Below are positions 16,697-23,925 of a stretch of 64,000 nucleotides of DNA, piece after piece; the stretch's first letter is position 1; every line of letters starts with the position of its first letter. Position numbers and translations under genes: made by a program. This DNA is from Lentzea cavernae (lineage in GTDB: Bacteria; Actinomycetota; Actinomycetes; Mycobacteriales; Pseudonocardiaceae). The stretch covers positions 186,001 through 250,000 of the forward strand of contig NZ_BNAR01000001.1 in assembly GCF_014653695.1 (NCBI RefSeq). Reading direction: 5' to 3'. The notes beneath the pieces are model-generated. The model did not search any database, had not been told where the DNA came from, and was given only the letters and a program-made list of their open reading frames with translations.

Positions 16697-17902
16697 TCAG
16701 TGAATGACGTGGTGCAGACGACGGTCGCGGCGCGTCCGCACGCGCTCCCGGACCATGAGCCAGCCGAGCACCGCGCACTGCGCGAGCGCGACGGCGCCGA
16801 AGACGACCGAGTCGAGCAACTGGGCCGTGGGCACCCCGTCGCCCGTGAGCCGCCCGAGGACGCCGGTGACGAACCGGTAGAGCACGGGGGCGCCGGCGAG
16901 CACGAACGTCGTGAGGCTCGCGGTGTACCCGACGACGACGAGCCACGAGTACCAGCGCGCCACCCGGCGGTCGACCGGGTGCAGCGCCGACTCGTCCGCC
17001 TCGGGTTTCCCGGCCAGGCGCCGGAACCTGTTCTTGACGATCCGCAGCGCGGCCCCGTGCAGGTCGACGCAGCCGAGGACCGTGCTCACGAGCACGTAGA
17101 TGTCCGTGCGCAAGTACAGGAAGAACTGCCAGATCACCCGGAGCAGCGCGGCGAACGCGACGGCCAGCAGGAACCGCCCGGGACCGGACAACGTGCCGTC
17201 CGCGTGCCGCGTCAGGTCGGCGGCGATGGTGCACGCGGCGATGCCGAGGACGTCGGCCAGCAGCCCGGCGACGATCGGCAGGTAACGCTGCCTGCGCGGG
17301 ACCGCCACCAGTCCGTCGAGAGATGTCTCCAGCACGATGAAGTAGAGCCGCCGGCCTATTCGCAACCGCGATCGCACACCGAGCCGCCGTCCGGCCAGCG
17401 CGTGGAACGACTCGTGCAGGAAAAGGAGCGGAATCGCGGCGAGGAAAAGCCCGACCTGGATGACCATGTAGTAGTCGGAGAAGAAGATGTTGTGATAAGT
17501 CGGCCGCAGGTCCGCGTTGAACACCATCGCGAACAATCCCCAGGCGGCGAGACCCGCGTAAACGACCCACGCGATCGGTGAGAACAAAGCCGCGCCGAGC
17601 CCGCTGAACCGGACGGGCGCCGTCTCGGCGACCACCTCCCCGGTTCCGCGGACGAGACCGAGCTCGTCCAGCCCCGCGAGGACGTCCTCGACGTCCACCT
17701 CTTCCCCGTACTCGCGCTCGAACCACGCCGCCGCCTCGCGCGGGGTGTCGCCGTCGACCAGCCTGCGCACGAGTGCGGCGCCCTCACCGGGGAAGATGCC
17801 GTACGAGTCGACGTCGGGCCGCCCGATCGTCACCTCGTCACCGTCCTCCAGGAACACCAGCGGGTGCAGCGGCACCGGCCGGTCCGGGTCGAACTCGGTC
17901 AC
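16697..17902 (-). CDS. RRE/PqqD-like domain fused to M50 membrane metalloprotease
   Basis: A 401-residue protein from GTG 17902, which follows GGGGGAGGA at 7 nt. Residues 5-90 look like a PqqD/RiPP recognition element: LHPLVFLEDGDEVTIGR, then helices ending VEDVLAGLDELGLV. About seven hydrophobic segments follow. The zinc motif HESFH (HExxH) sits in LLFLHESFHALAGRRLG, and FLYLRTDIYVLVSTVLG matches the second conserved region of peptide zinc metalloproteases of the YydH type. Such proteins cut or export small modified peptides at the membrane. It lies 68 nt after the 34-residue peptide gene on the same strand, so that peptide is the natural substrate. Confidence 0.85.
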   Translation of the reverse strand: MTEFDPDRPVPLHPLVFLEDGDEVTIGRPDVDSYGIFPGEGAALVRRLVDGDTPREAAAWFEREYGEEVDVEDVLAGLDELGLVRGTGEVVAETAPVRFSGLGAALFSPIAWVVYAGLAAWGLFAMVFNADLRPTYHNIFFSDYYMVIQVGLFLAAIPLLFLHESFHALAGRRLGVRSRLRIGRRLYFIVLETSLDGLVAVPRRQRYLPIVAGLLADVLGIAACTIAADLTRHADGTLSGPGRFLLAVAFAALLRVIWQFFLYLRTDIYVLVSTVLGCVDLHGAALRIVKNRFRRLAGKPEADESALHPVDRRVARWYSWLVVVGYTASLTTFVLAGAPVLYRFVTGVLGRLTGDGVPTAQLLDSVVFGAVALAQCAVLGWLMVRERVRTRRDRRLHHVIH

Positions 17903-17926
17903 GACGTTCCTCCCCCCGTGTGGATC

Positions 17927-17960
17927 GGGTGCGCCGGACCCCCGTGAGCCCGGCGCACCC
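17927..17960 (-). terminator. Intercistronic hairpin between precursor and protease genes
   Basis: Perfect 11-bp arms GGGTGCGCCGG (17927-17937) and CCGGCGCACCC (17950-17960) enclose a 12-nt loop. There is no U-run, so it is more likely an attenuator or an mRNA stabiliser that leaves the short peptide mRNA in excess, as is usual in peptide operons. Confidence 0.6.
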
Positions 17961-17970
17961 GCGTCGAGCC

Positions 17971-18075
17971 CTAGACCGGCTTGACGTTGTACTGCGAGCA
18001 GGCGGCCGCCGTGAGGCGGACCGGGCCCACCTTGCGAATGGTGATTCGCTTCATCTTGGCCTTGGTCTTGTCCAT
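17971..18075 (-). CDS. Putative RiPP precursor peptide, 34 residues
   Basis: An ATG at 18075 is preceded by GGAGGGAGGAG at 5-6 nt, the strongest ribosome site in the window. It opens a 34-codon frame ending TAG at 17971. The N-terminal half is rich in Lys/Arg (starts MDKTKAKMKR, then ITIRKVG) like a leader; the tail is AACSQYNVKPV with a single Cys. It is immediately upstream of an RRE-M50 protease, separated by a hairpin, and sits under a SARP-type promoter. I recognise no named RiPP class. Alternatives are an unmodified signalling peptide or small regulatory protein. Confidence 0.78.
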   Translation of the reverse strand: MDKTKAKMKRITIRKVGPVRLTAAACSQYNVKPV

Positions 18076-18112
18076 GAGTGCTCCTCCCTCCGATTTCCAA
18101 CTGACATCGAGG

Positions 18113-18154
18113 AGTCTGCCCGCGCACTCCAAGAAAGCTCCAAGAGCTCTCCAA
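18113..18154 (-). promoter_or_regulatory. SARP operator and promoter of the peptide operon
   Basis: Minus strand: TTGGAGA (18154-18148), TTGGAGC (18143-18137) and TTGGAGT (18132-18126) are three heptamers exactly 11 bp apart. They are followed after 7 bp by CAGACT (18118-18113) as a -10. This spacing is the known SARP arrangement; transcription would start near 18106, about 30 nt before the peptide ATG. Confidence 0.82.
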
Positions 18155-18258
18155 AACGCGACTGGGCCGAATGAGCGACGAGAATGCGAATGGGCGGTAT
18201 TGCCGATCGGACGTCAGGTGGCAGCACGACGAGCGCACGCGGCCGGGCCAGATCTGAG

Positions 18259-18264
18259 TACGTT
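18259..18264 (+). promoter_or_regulatory. -10 hexamer of the secreted cupin gene
   Basis: TACGTT lies 7 nt before ATG 18272 with no ribosome site in between, which suggests a leaderless transcript. Confidence 0.45.
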
Positions 18265-18271
18265 CGTTCCC

Positions 18272-18706
18272 ATGCGGATCATCAAACGGCTCGCGCTCGG
18301 CGCGGCGGTCGTCGGCCTGTCGGCCCTCACCCCACCGGCCGTCGCGAGCGCGACACCGGGCAGCGGGGTCGGCGCGGTCACGATCTTCGACCACGTGGTG
18401 GGCGGCACCCGGTACGTGCTGAAGGAGATCACCATCGCGCCGGGCGGTTCCACGGGCTGGCACTACCACCCAGGACCGGTGAAGGGCGTCGTCACGAAGG
18501 GCGAGCTGACCCACCACGAGTCGGACTGCTCGGTCGACGGCGTGTACCGGCCGGGCCAGTTCATCACCGAGAGCAGCGGCACCGGGTACGTCCACATCGG
18601 ACGGAACCTGGCGACCACGCCGCTGGTGCTGACCGTCCTCTACGAGAACCCGGCCGGCGACCCGCTGGCGGTCAGCACGCCGAACCCCGGCTGCGCCTTC
18701 GAATGA
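18272..18706 (+). CDS. Secreted single-domain cupin
   Basis: A 144-residue protein with a Sec signal (RIIKRLALGAAVVGLSALTPPAVASA) and one cupin domain: TIAPGGSTGWHYHPGPVKGVVTKGELT holds the metal His pair, and the second motif is YRPGQFITESSGTGYVHIG. Two cysteines (ESDCSVD, NPGCAFE) could form a disulfide outside the cell. It is divergent from the peptide gene across 196 bp that includes the SARP repeats, but nothing shows that it belongs to that system. Enzymatic role unknown. Confidence 0.8.
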   Translation: MRIIKRLALGAAVVGLSALTPPAVASATPGSGVGAVTIFDHVVGGTRYVLKEITIAPGGSTGWHYHPGPVKGVVTKGELTHHESDCSVDGVYRPGQFITESSGTGYVHIGRNLATTPLVLTVLYENPAGDPLAVSTPNPGCAFE

Positions 18707-18709
18707 CCC

Positions 18710-19075
18710 CTACCGGCGGCGGTTGGCGTTGATCTCGTCGCGGTGCTCCAGCGCCCACTCGGCAAGCGCGATCACCAGCGGCATCAACGTCTTCCCGAGG
18801 TCGGTGAGCTCGTACTCGACCCGCGGCGGCACCTCCGCGTAGGCGGTGCGGCTGATCAGGCCGTCCTCGACCAGGTGCTTCAACGTCAGCGTGAGCATGC
18901 GCTGGGAGATGCCGGTGATGGTCTTCTCCAGCGCGCCGAAGCGCAGCGGACCCTCGCGCAGCGCGCCGACCACGAGCAGGCTCCACTTGTCGCTGATGCG
19001 GTCCAGGACCTCGCGGACCGCCCCGCCGTCGTCCATCGGCGGCGGGCAGCTGTTGGTGCGCGTGAGCCCCGTCAC
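18710..19075 (-). CDS. HxlR-family transcriptional regulator
   Basis: A 121-residue winged-helix protein with the HxlR signature: REVLDRISDKWSLLVVGALREGPLRFGALEKTITGISQRMLTLTLKHLVEDGLI, with the family Cys before it (NSCPPP). GTG 19075 is chosen because GGAAGGGAG precedes it at about 8 nt; a longer frame reaches ATG 19105 but would bury that site. It is divergent from the DoxX gene, a common pairing in which the regulator senses thiol- or quinone-reactive compounds and controls its neighbour. Confidence 0.87.
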   Translation of the reverse strand: MTGLTRTNSCPPPMDDGGAVREVLDRISDKWSLLVVGALREGPLRFGALEKTITGISQRMLTLTLKHLVEDGLISRTAYAEVPPRVEYELTDLGKTLMPLVIALAEWALEHRDEINANRRR

Positions 19076-19181
19076 AACCAGCTCTCCCTTCCTGGACACA
19101 TACACCGGTGTGCCTTTTGTGGCGCCCTCGATGCAGACACATCATGAGGCTACGCACAACAGGTAAGAATTGGAGAGTGCA

Positions 19182-19550
19182 ATGAACATCGCGCTGTGGG
19201 TGGTCCAGGGTCTGCTGGCGGCCGTGTACCTGGCCGCCGGTCTGATGAAGCTGGTGCGGCCGCGCGAGCAGATGGTCGCGTCCGGCAGCTTCGACTGGGC
19301 CAAGGACATGAGCGACGCCGCGGTGAAGGGCATCGGCGCCGTCGAGGTCCTCGGCGCGCTCGGCCTGGTGCTGCCGTGGCTGACGGGCATCGCCCCGGTC
19401 CTGACGCCGATCGCGGCGGTCGGCCTGGTCGTCGTGCAGGTGCTCGCCGCGCGGGTGCACCTCAAGCTCGGCGAGACGAAGTCGTTGCCCGTGAACGTGG
19501 TTCTGCTGCTGCTGGCGGCGTTCGTCGCGATCGGCCGTTTCACCGGCTGA
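19182..19550 (+). CDS. DoxX-family membrane protein
   Basis: A 122-residue, four-helix membrane protein with the DoxX pattern: LLAAVYLAAGLMKLVRP, a lipophilic second helix containing AVEVLGALGLVLPWLTG, and an ending LLAAFVAIGRF. ATG 19182 has GGAG at about 7 nt. DoxX relatives are linked to thiol/sulfur redox balance and quinone use at the membrane. It is divergent from the HxlR regulator, which probably controls it. Confidence 0.85.
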   Translation: MNIALWVVQGLLAAVYLAAGLMKLVRPREQMVASGSFDWAKDMSDAAVKGIGAVEVLGALGLVLPWLTGIAPVLTPIAAVGLVVVQVLAARVHLKLGETKSLPVNVVLLLLAAFVAIGRFTG

Positions 19551-19575
19551 CCCGATCGGGTCGGAGTCCACGAGG

Positions 19576-19581
19576 TACCGT
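19576..19581 (+). promoter_or_regulatory. -10 hexamer of the spermidine synthase-like gene
   Basis: TACCGT lies 8 nt before ATG 19590, and no ribosome site is present. Confidence 0.35.
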
Positions 19582-19589
19582 GCCGTCGC

Positions 19590-20300
19590 ATGAGTGCTCG
19601 GTTCCAGGAACTCGACTACCGCCAGACCCCACTCGGTGAGCTCTCCCTGCGGCGCCGGCTCGAGCCCGGCACCGGCAGGGAGATCCACGAGATCAAGCTC
19701 AACGAAGAGTTCCTGATGTCGAGCCTGTTCACCGTCGCCGAGGTCGAACTGGCCCACCTCGCGCTCGCGGAACTCTCCGGTGAGTCCCTGAACGTCGTCG
19801 TGGGCGGTCTCGGTCTCGGCTACACGGCGCAGACCGTGCTGGAGCACCCGCGCGTCGGTTCGCTGGCGGTCGTCGACGCCCTCAACGAGGTCATCGAGTG
19901 GCACCAGCAGGGCCTCATCCCCGCCGGGAAGGCGCTCGCGGCCGACGAGCGGTGCCGGCTGGTGCACGGCGACTTCTTCGCGCTGGTCCGGTCCGGGCAG
20001 GGCTTCGAGCCGGACGGAAAGCCGCTCGACGCGATCATCGTCGACATCGACCACTCCCCGCGGCACCTGTTGCACCCCACCAACGCCGACCTCTACGGGC
20101 CCGAGGGCACCCGGCGTCTCGCGGATCTGCTCACGCCCGGCGGGGTCTTCGCGCTGTGGTCCAACGACCCGCCCGAGGACGAGTACGCCGTCACCCTCGC
20201 GACGGTGTTCACGGACGTGCGGGCCGAGGTCGTGAGCTTCCCCAACCCGCTGCAGGGCATCGACTCGACCAACACCGTGTACCTCGGCAAGCGCGGCTGA
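19590..20300 (+). CDS. Spermidine synthase-like class I SAM/aminopropyl transferase
   Basis: A 236-residue Rossmann-fold protein resembling polyamine aminopropyltransferases: LNVVVGGLGLGYTAQTVLEHP is the nucleotide-binding loop, VVDALNEVIEWH the acidic strand end, and DAIIVDIDHSP the catalytic-region strand. It lacks the N-terminal beta-barrel of full spermidine synthases, so methyl transfer or an unknown transferase activity is as likely. It stands between the DoxX and VanZ genes, all rightward. Confidence 0.75.
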   Translation: MSARFQELDYRQTPLGELSLRRRLEPGTGREIHEIKLNEEFLMSSLFTVAEVELAHLALAELSGESLNVVVGGLGLGYTAQTVLEHPRVGSLAVVDALNEVIEWHQQGLIPAGKALAADERCRLVHGDFFALVRSGQGFEPDGKPLDAIIVDIDHSPRHLLHPTNADLYGPEGTRRLADLLTPGGVFALWSNDPPEDEYAVTLATVFTDVRAEVVSFPNPLQGIDSTNTVYLGKRG

Positions 20301-20372
20301 CCGACGCGTCCGTTCGCCGCAACTTGACCGGTTGTGGTTTGGACGGCGACGACAGCGGGCAATGGACCCCTC

Positions 20373-21464
20373 ATGATGGCGTCGTACTGGGAGACCGCCC
20401 GAACCGGTTTCCTGGCGTTCGTGGGTGTCGGCCTCGTGGTCCTCTTACCCCTGATCCTGTTGCACTACTTCCGTTTCCGGCGGGTCGAGCCGCGCAGGGC
20501 GTTCGTGCTGTACGGCCTGCTGGCCTACGGTCTGGTCGCCCTGGCGCTGATCTTCCTGCCCTTCCCGCGCGACGTCGCGAACCTGTGCACGGGCGAGCAG
20601 ATGCTGTCCACCGTCCCGTTCCAGTGGGTCACCGACATGAGCAACAACATGGCGGCGAACGGTCGTTCCGGCGTCCTGGCGATGGTCAAGTCGCAGGCGT
20701 TCCTGCAGCAGCTGTTCAACGTCGCGTTGTTCGTCCCGCTGGGTGTGGTGCTGCGCAAGGCCTACGGCAAGGGGCCGCTCGCCGTCCTCGCCATCAGCCT
20801 CGGGCTGTCGCTGGCCATCGAGGTCGTGCAGTACACCGGCAACTTCGGCTTCTACCCGTGCCCGTACCGGATCTCCGACGTCGACGACCTGATCTCGAAC
20901 ACCTTCGGCGGCCTGCTGGGGTGGATGATGGCACCGGCCGCGTTCGTCGTGCCCAGAGTGCCCTCGTCCGACGAGGCGACCGCGCCGCCGAGCACCGTGA
21001 CCCTGCCGCGCCGGCTGATCGGCCTGGTCGCCGAGCTCGTGCTGGTGGTCGTGATCACGAAGCTGGTGCTGAACTCGGACCCGCGCTGGGCGGTCTGCGT
21101 GCTCGTGGCACTCCGCGTCGTGCTCCCGGCCGCGGCGAACGGGATGACCGTCGGCGGGATCCTGCTGCACTACCGGATCCGCTCCGAGGACGGCTCCCGC
21201 GCCAACCCGCTGCAGCTCGCCCTGCGCGAGCTGCTCGGCCTCACCGGCTTCATGGCCTACGCGACCGTCGTGTCCCCGCTCATCAACATCGGCTGGTGGG
21301 ACCTCGTGGTCGTGGCGCTGTACGTCGGAGGGGCGTTCGTCGTCCCCGTGTTCCGGCGTGACCAGCGCGGATGGCACGAACAGGTGGCTCGCACGCGGGA
21401 CGTGTTCGCGCTGCGGGAGACCGGGTACCCCGAGCGCCATGACGACGTACACGCACACAGCTGA
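20373..21464 (+). CDS. VanZ-RDD fusion membrane protein
   Basis: From ATG 20373 the protein is 363 residues. The first half is a VanZ-like domain (VALFVPLGVVLRKAYGKGP, LSLAIEVVQYTGNFGF, SDVDDLISNTFGGLLGWM); the second half is an RDD domain (RRLIGLVAELVLVVVITK, NGMTVGGILLHYRIR, LRELLGLTGFM). About eight transmembrane segments are expected. VanZ is linked to teicoplanin tolerance and lipid scrambling, and RDD proteins to membrane stress. No clear ribosome site; GTG 20334 is a possible earlier start. It overlaps the SRPBCC gene by 26 bp. Confidence 0.8.
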   Translation: MMASYWETARTGFLAFVGVGLVVLLPLILLHYFRFRRVEPRRAFVLYGLLAYGLVALALIFLPFPRDVANLCTGEQMLSTVPFQWVTDMSNNMAANGRSGVLAMVKSQAFLQQLFNVALFVPLGVVLRKAYGKGPLAVLAISLGLSLAIEVVQYTGNFGFYPCPYRISDVDDLISNTFGGLLGWMMAPAAFVVPRVPSSDEATAPPSTVTLPRRLIGLVAELVLVVVITKLVLNSDPRWAVCVLVALRVVLPAAANGMTVGGILLHYRIRSEDGSRANPLQLALRELLGLTGFMAYATVVSPLINIGWWDLVVVALYVGGAFVVPVFRRDQRGWHEQVARTRDVFALRETGYPERHDDVHAHS

Positions 21465-21846
21465 GGCGGACATCCCGGCCGACACCCTGTTCGGGTTCAT
21501 CGCCGAGCCCCGCAACCTGCCCCGGTACTTCCCGCAGATGACCGCCGCCGAGCCGGAGGGCGGCGAGCAGGTGCACGTCGAGGCCGAGGTGCACGGACAC
21601 CACGTCGAGGGCGAGGCGTGGGTCCGGCCGGACGCGGAGCGCAGGACGCTCGAATGGGGTGCCGAGGGCCCGGACGACTACCACGGCGAGCTCCAGGTCG
21701 AGGAGGTCGCGCCGGGCCGTTCACGCCTCACGATCAGCCTGCACAGCGTCCGGGAGGCGAAGGGCGACGAGGTGCAGCGCGGACTCGAGGAGACGGTCGC
21801 CGTGCTCACCCAGACCGCCGCGGCCGACGACCGCGCGAACGACTGA
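21439..21846 (+). CDS. SRPBCC-family protein
   Basis: A 135-residue START/Bet v1-like protein starting TTYTHTAEADIPADTLFGFIAEPRNLPRYFPQMTAAEP, the usual family opening, followed by alternating beta strands (RTLEWGAEGPDDYHGELQVEEV) and a C-terminal helix. These proteins bind hydrophobic ligands or act as polyketide cyclase/dehydrase-type enzymes. The gene begins inside the 3' end of the VanZ-RDD gene, so it is probably translationally coupled. Ligand unknown. Confidence 0.8.
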   Translation: MTTYTHTAEADIPADTLFGFIAEPRNLPRYFPQMTAAEPEGGEQVHVEAEVHGHHVEGEAWVRPDAERRTLEWGAEGPDDYHGELQVEEVAPGRSRLTISLHSVREAKGDEVQRGLEETVAVLTQTAAADDRAND

Positions 21847-21849
21847 CGG

Positions 21850-23925
21850 TCAGAGCAGCTCGGCGAGCAGGGCGGCGGCGCGGGACGCCCCGTCGCTCTC
21901 CACCTCCCGGTACTCGACCTCCCGCCCGATCTCCCCGGCGATCGCGGCGGCCAGCACCTCGCGGTCGGCTACCTCCTCGTAGGTCATGCACCGGCCCGCT
22001 CCGTAGCGTTCGAGCCGGTGCCGGACGTGGAAGTTCTGCTCGAAGTGGTGCCGCAGCGGCACGTAGATGAACGGGCGCCGGGCGGCCGTGAGTTCCATGC
22101 ACGTGGTCAGGCCGCCCTGCACCACCGCCAGGTCGCACGCGGCGAGGTGCCGCGGCAGGTCCGGCAGGTAGCCGTGGATCTCGACGCCCTCCTGCGGCCC
22201 GAACGCGGCCGGGTCGATGCGGGGTCCGGTGACGACGAGGAACCTCAGTCCCGGCACCTTGCGCCGTGCGGCGGGCACGGCGTCCAGCACCCGCCGCAGC
22301 AGCGAGTCGCCCACTCCGGAGCCGCCGACCGTGACCACGCACAGCTTCTCGCCGGCCTCCCGCGGCGCCGCCCGGCCGTCCGGCGGGTCGGACCCGATGA
22401 TGTAACCCGAGAAGTCGAAGTTCTGCTCCGTCCACTCGCGAATCGCGGGCAGCCCCTCTCCGAAGTGCAGCGGAACCACGTCCTCCGGGTTGCCGACGAA
22501 CACCGACCGGTCCCGCACGCGGTGGTACCGGGCCCGCTGCTCGATCATGTCGAGGTTGTAGTCGGTGGCGAGGCGTTGTTCGCGGGCTCCCCCGTCCGGC
22601 ATCGGGAGCCAGCCGACGAAGTCCGTCAGCCAGGCGAACGAGAACCGCTTGAGGCCTGGGTTCTCGTGCAGGAAGTGGTCGACCTCCCAGGCCTCGTCAC
22701 CGATCACCAGGTCGTACCGCTCGGCCTCCAGCAGGTCGTGGAACACCATGAAGTTGCTGACCAGCACGGCGTCCAGGCGGCGGAACGCCTCGAACACGTG
22801 CAGGTCGTGCTCGCCCGCGTCGTCCTCCACGTGGGACGACTCGTTCGCGAGCCACGCGGACGCCGGGTGGACCCGCTCGCCCGCCGGCGCGAGCACCTCG
22901 GTGACCGGGTGCTGCGCGAGCCAGTCGAGTTCCAGCCGAGGGTGGAGCTTGCGCAGCTCGGTGGCGATGGCGAGGTCGCGGCGGGCGTGGCCGAGGCCGA
23001 TCGGGGAACTGAGGTACAACGCCCGCGGCGGCCCGCCCCGCGACACGCGCGTGCGTCGCACGACGGGGTGCACCCGGTCCACGAAGTCCTTGATCAGCAG
23101 GTTGATCCGCACCGGGTCGCGGGCGTGCACCCCGTGCCCGGCACCGTCGAGCAGCACGAGCGAGCCGCCGGTGAGCTCGGCGAGGCGTTCGCCGATGGCG
23201 TGCGGGCGGACGCGGTCGTCGGTTCCGTGGACCACCAGCACCGGGCAGCGCACCGCACGGCAGGCGTCCTCCATCGAACCGGAGGCGAGCCGTCCGGCCG
23301 TGGTGTCCACCAACGTCACGGGGTCGATCTCGTGCGCCCACCGCACGGCGTCCTCGATCTGCTTGGTGGAGTGCGGTTCGGCGAACATCCTCACGAAGAA
23401 CCAGTCGACGAAGTCGTCGTAGCCGCCGTCCAGCCAGTAGCGCCGGTTGTACTTGCCCTCGGCCGACTCCCAGGCCTCCTTCTCCTGCTCCTGAACGCCG
23501 ATGAGCGAACCGCTGGCCGGGCCGATCGCGACGATGCCGGTGACGCGATCGGGGTGGTGCGCGGCCGCGAGCACCGACCAGGCGTCTCCGCGGGACAACG
23601 CGACCAGCACCGCCCGTTCGGTGCCGGTCGCGTCCATGACCGCGATGGCGTCCGCCGCGCACTCGTCGTCCACATAGGACTTCGCGCCGGCCGGCCGGTC
23701 CGACTCGCCGGACCCGCGGCCGTCGAAGGTGACGACCCGGAAGTGCCGGGCGAGGAAGGGGACCTGGGCCTTCCAGAACCTCGACGGCACGATCGACCAC
23801 GTCGGCATGAGCAGCACCGTCGGCCTGCCCGGGTTGTCGTAGACGCGGTACGCGAGCCGCACCCCGGCGCGCTCGGCGAACCCCGTCCGGTCGGCCTCGC
23901 GCACCGGGCGCGGCTCGGTGTTCAC
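21850..23925 (-). CDS. Alpha/beta-hydrolase fused to a glycosyltransferase
   Basis: A 691-residue two-enzyme fusion from GTG 23925 (GTGA overlap with the methyltransferase stop). Residues 1 to about 285 are an alpha/beta hydrolase: cap FTFDGRGSGES-like turn, nucleophile Ser in VALSRGDAW, acid in VVHGTDDRVRP and His in GAGHGVHARDP. Residues 300-690 are a GT-B glycosyltransferase: LYLSSPIGLGHARRDLAIA at the N-domain, with the donor loop VVQGGLTTCMELTAARRPFIYVP and HHFEQNFHVRHRLERYGAGR in the C-domain. Each half is complete, so this is a true fusion. Substrate unknown; hydrolysis or acyl-group handling coupled to glycosylation of a metabolite is inferred. Confidence 0.8.
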   Translation of the reverse strand: MNTEPRPVREADRTGFAERAGVRLAYRVYDNPGRPTVLLMPTWSIVPSRFWKAQVPFLARHFRVVTFDGRGSGESDRPAGAKSYVDDECAADAIAVMDATGTERAVLVALSRGDAWSVLAAAHHPDRVTGIVAIGPASGSLIGVQEQEKEAWESAEGKYNRRYWLDGGYDDFVDWFFVRMFAEPHSTKQIEDAVRWAHEIDPVTLVDTTAGRLASGSMEDACRAVRCPVLVVHGTDDRVRPHAIGERLAELTGGSLVLLDGAGHGVHARDPVRINLLIKDFVDRVHPVVRRTRVSRGGPPRALYLSSPIGLGHARRDLAIATELRKLHPRLELDWLAQHPVTEVLAPAGERVHPASAWLANESSHVEDDAGEHDLHVFEAFRRLDAVLVSNFMVFHDLLEAERYDLVIGDEAWEVDHFLHENPGLKRFSFAWLTDFVGWLPMPDGGAREQRLATDYNLDMIEQRARYHRVRDRSVFVGNPEDVVPLHFGEGLPAIREWTEQNFDFSGYIIGSDPPDGRAAPREAGEKLCVVTVGGSGVGDSLLRRVLDAVPAARRKVPGLRFLVVTGPRIDPAAFGPQEGVEIHGYLPDLPRHLAACDLAVVQGGLTTCMELTAARRPFIYVPLRHHFEQNFHVRHRLERYGAGRCMTYEEVADREVLAAAIAGEIGREVEYREVESDGASRAAALLAELL

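Noticed and set aside
14583..16703. 706-codon plus-strand frame opposite the TPR gene
   Set aside because: A shadow of high-GC codon bias: Arg/Val/His-rich, no domains, exact antisense to a gene with clear TPR repeats.
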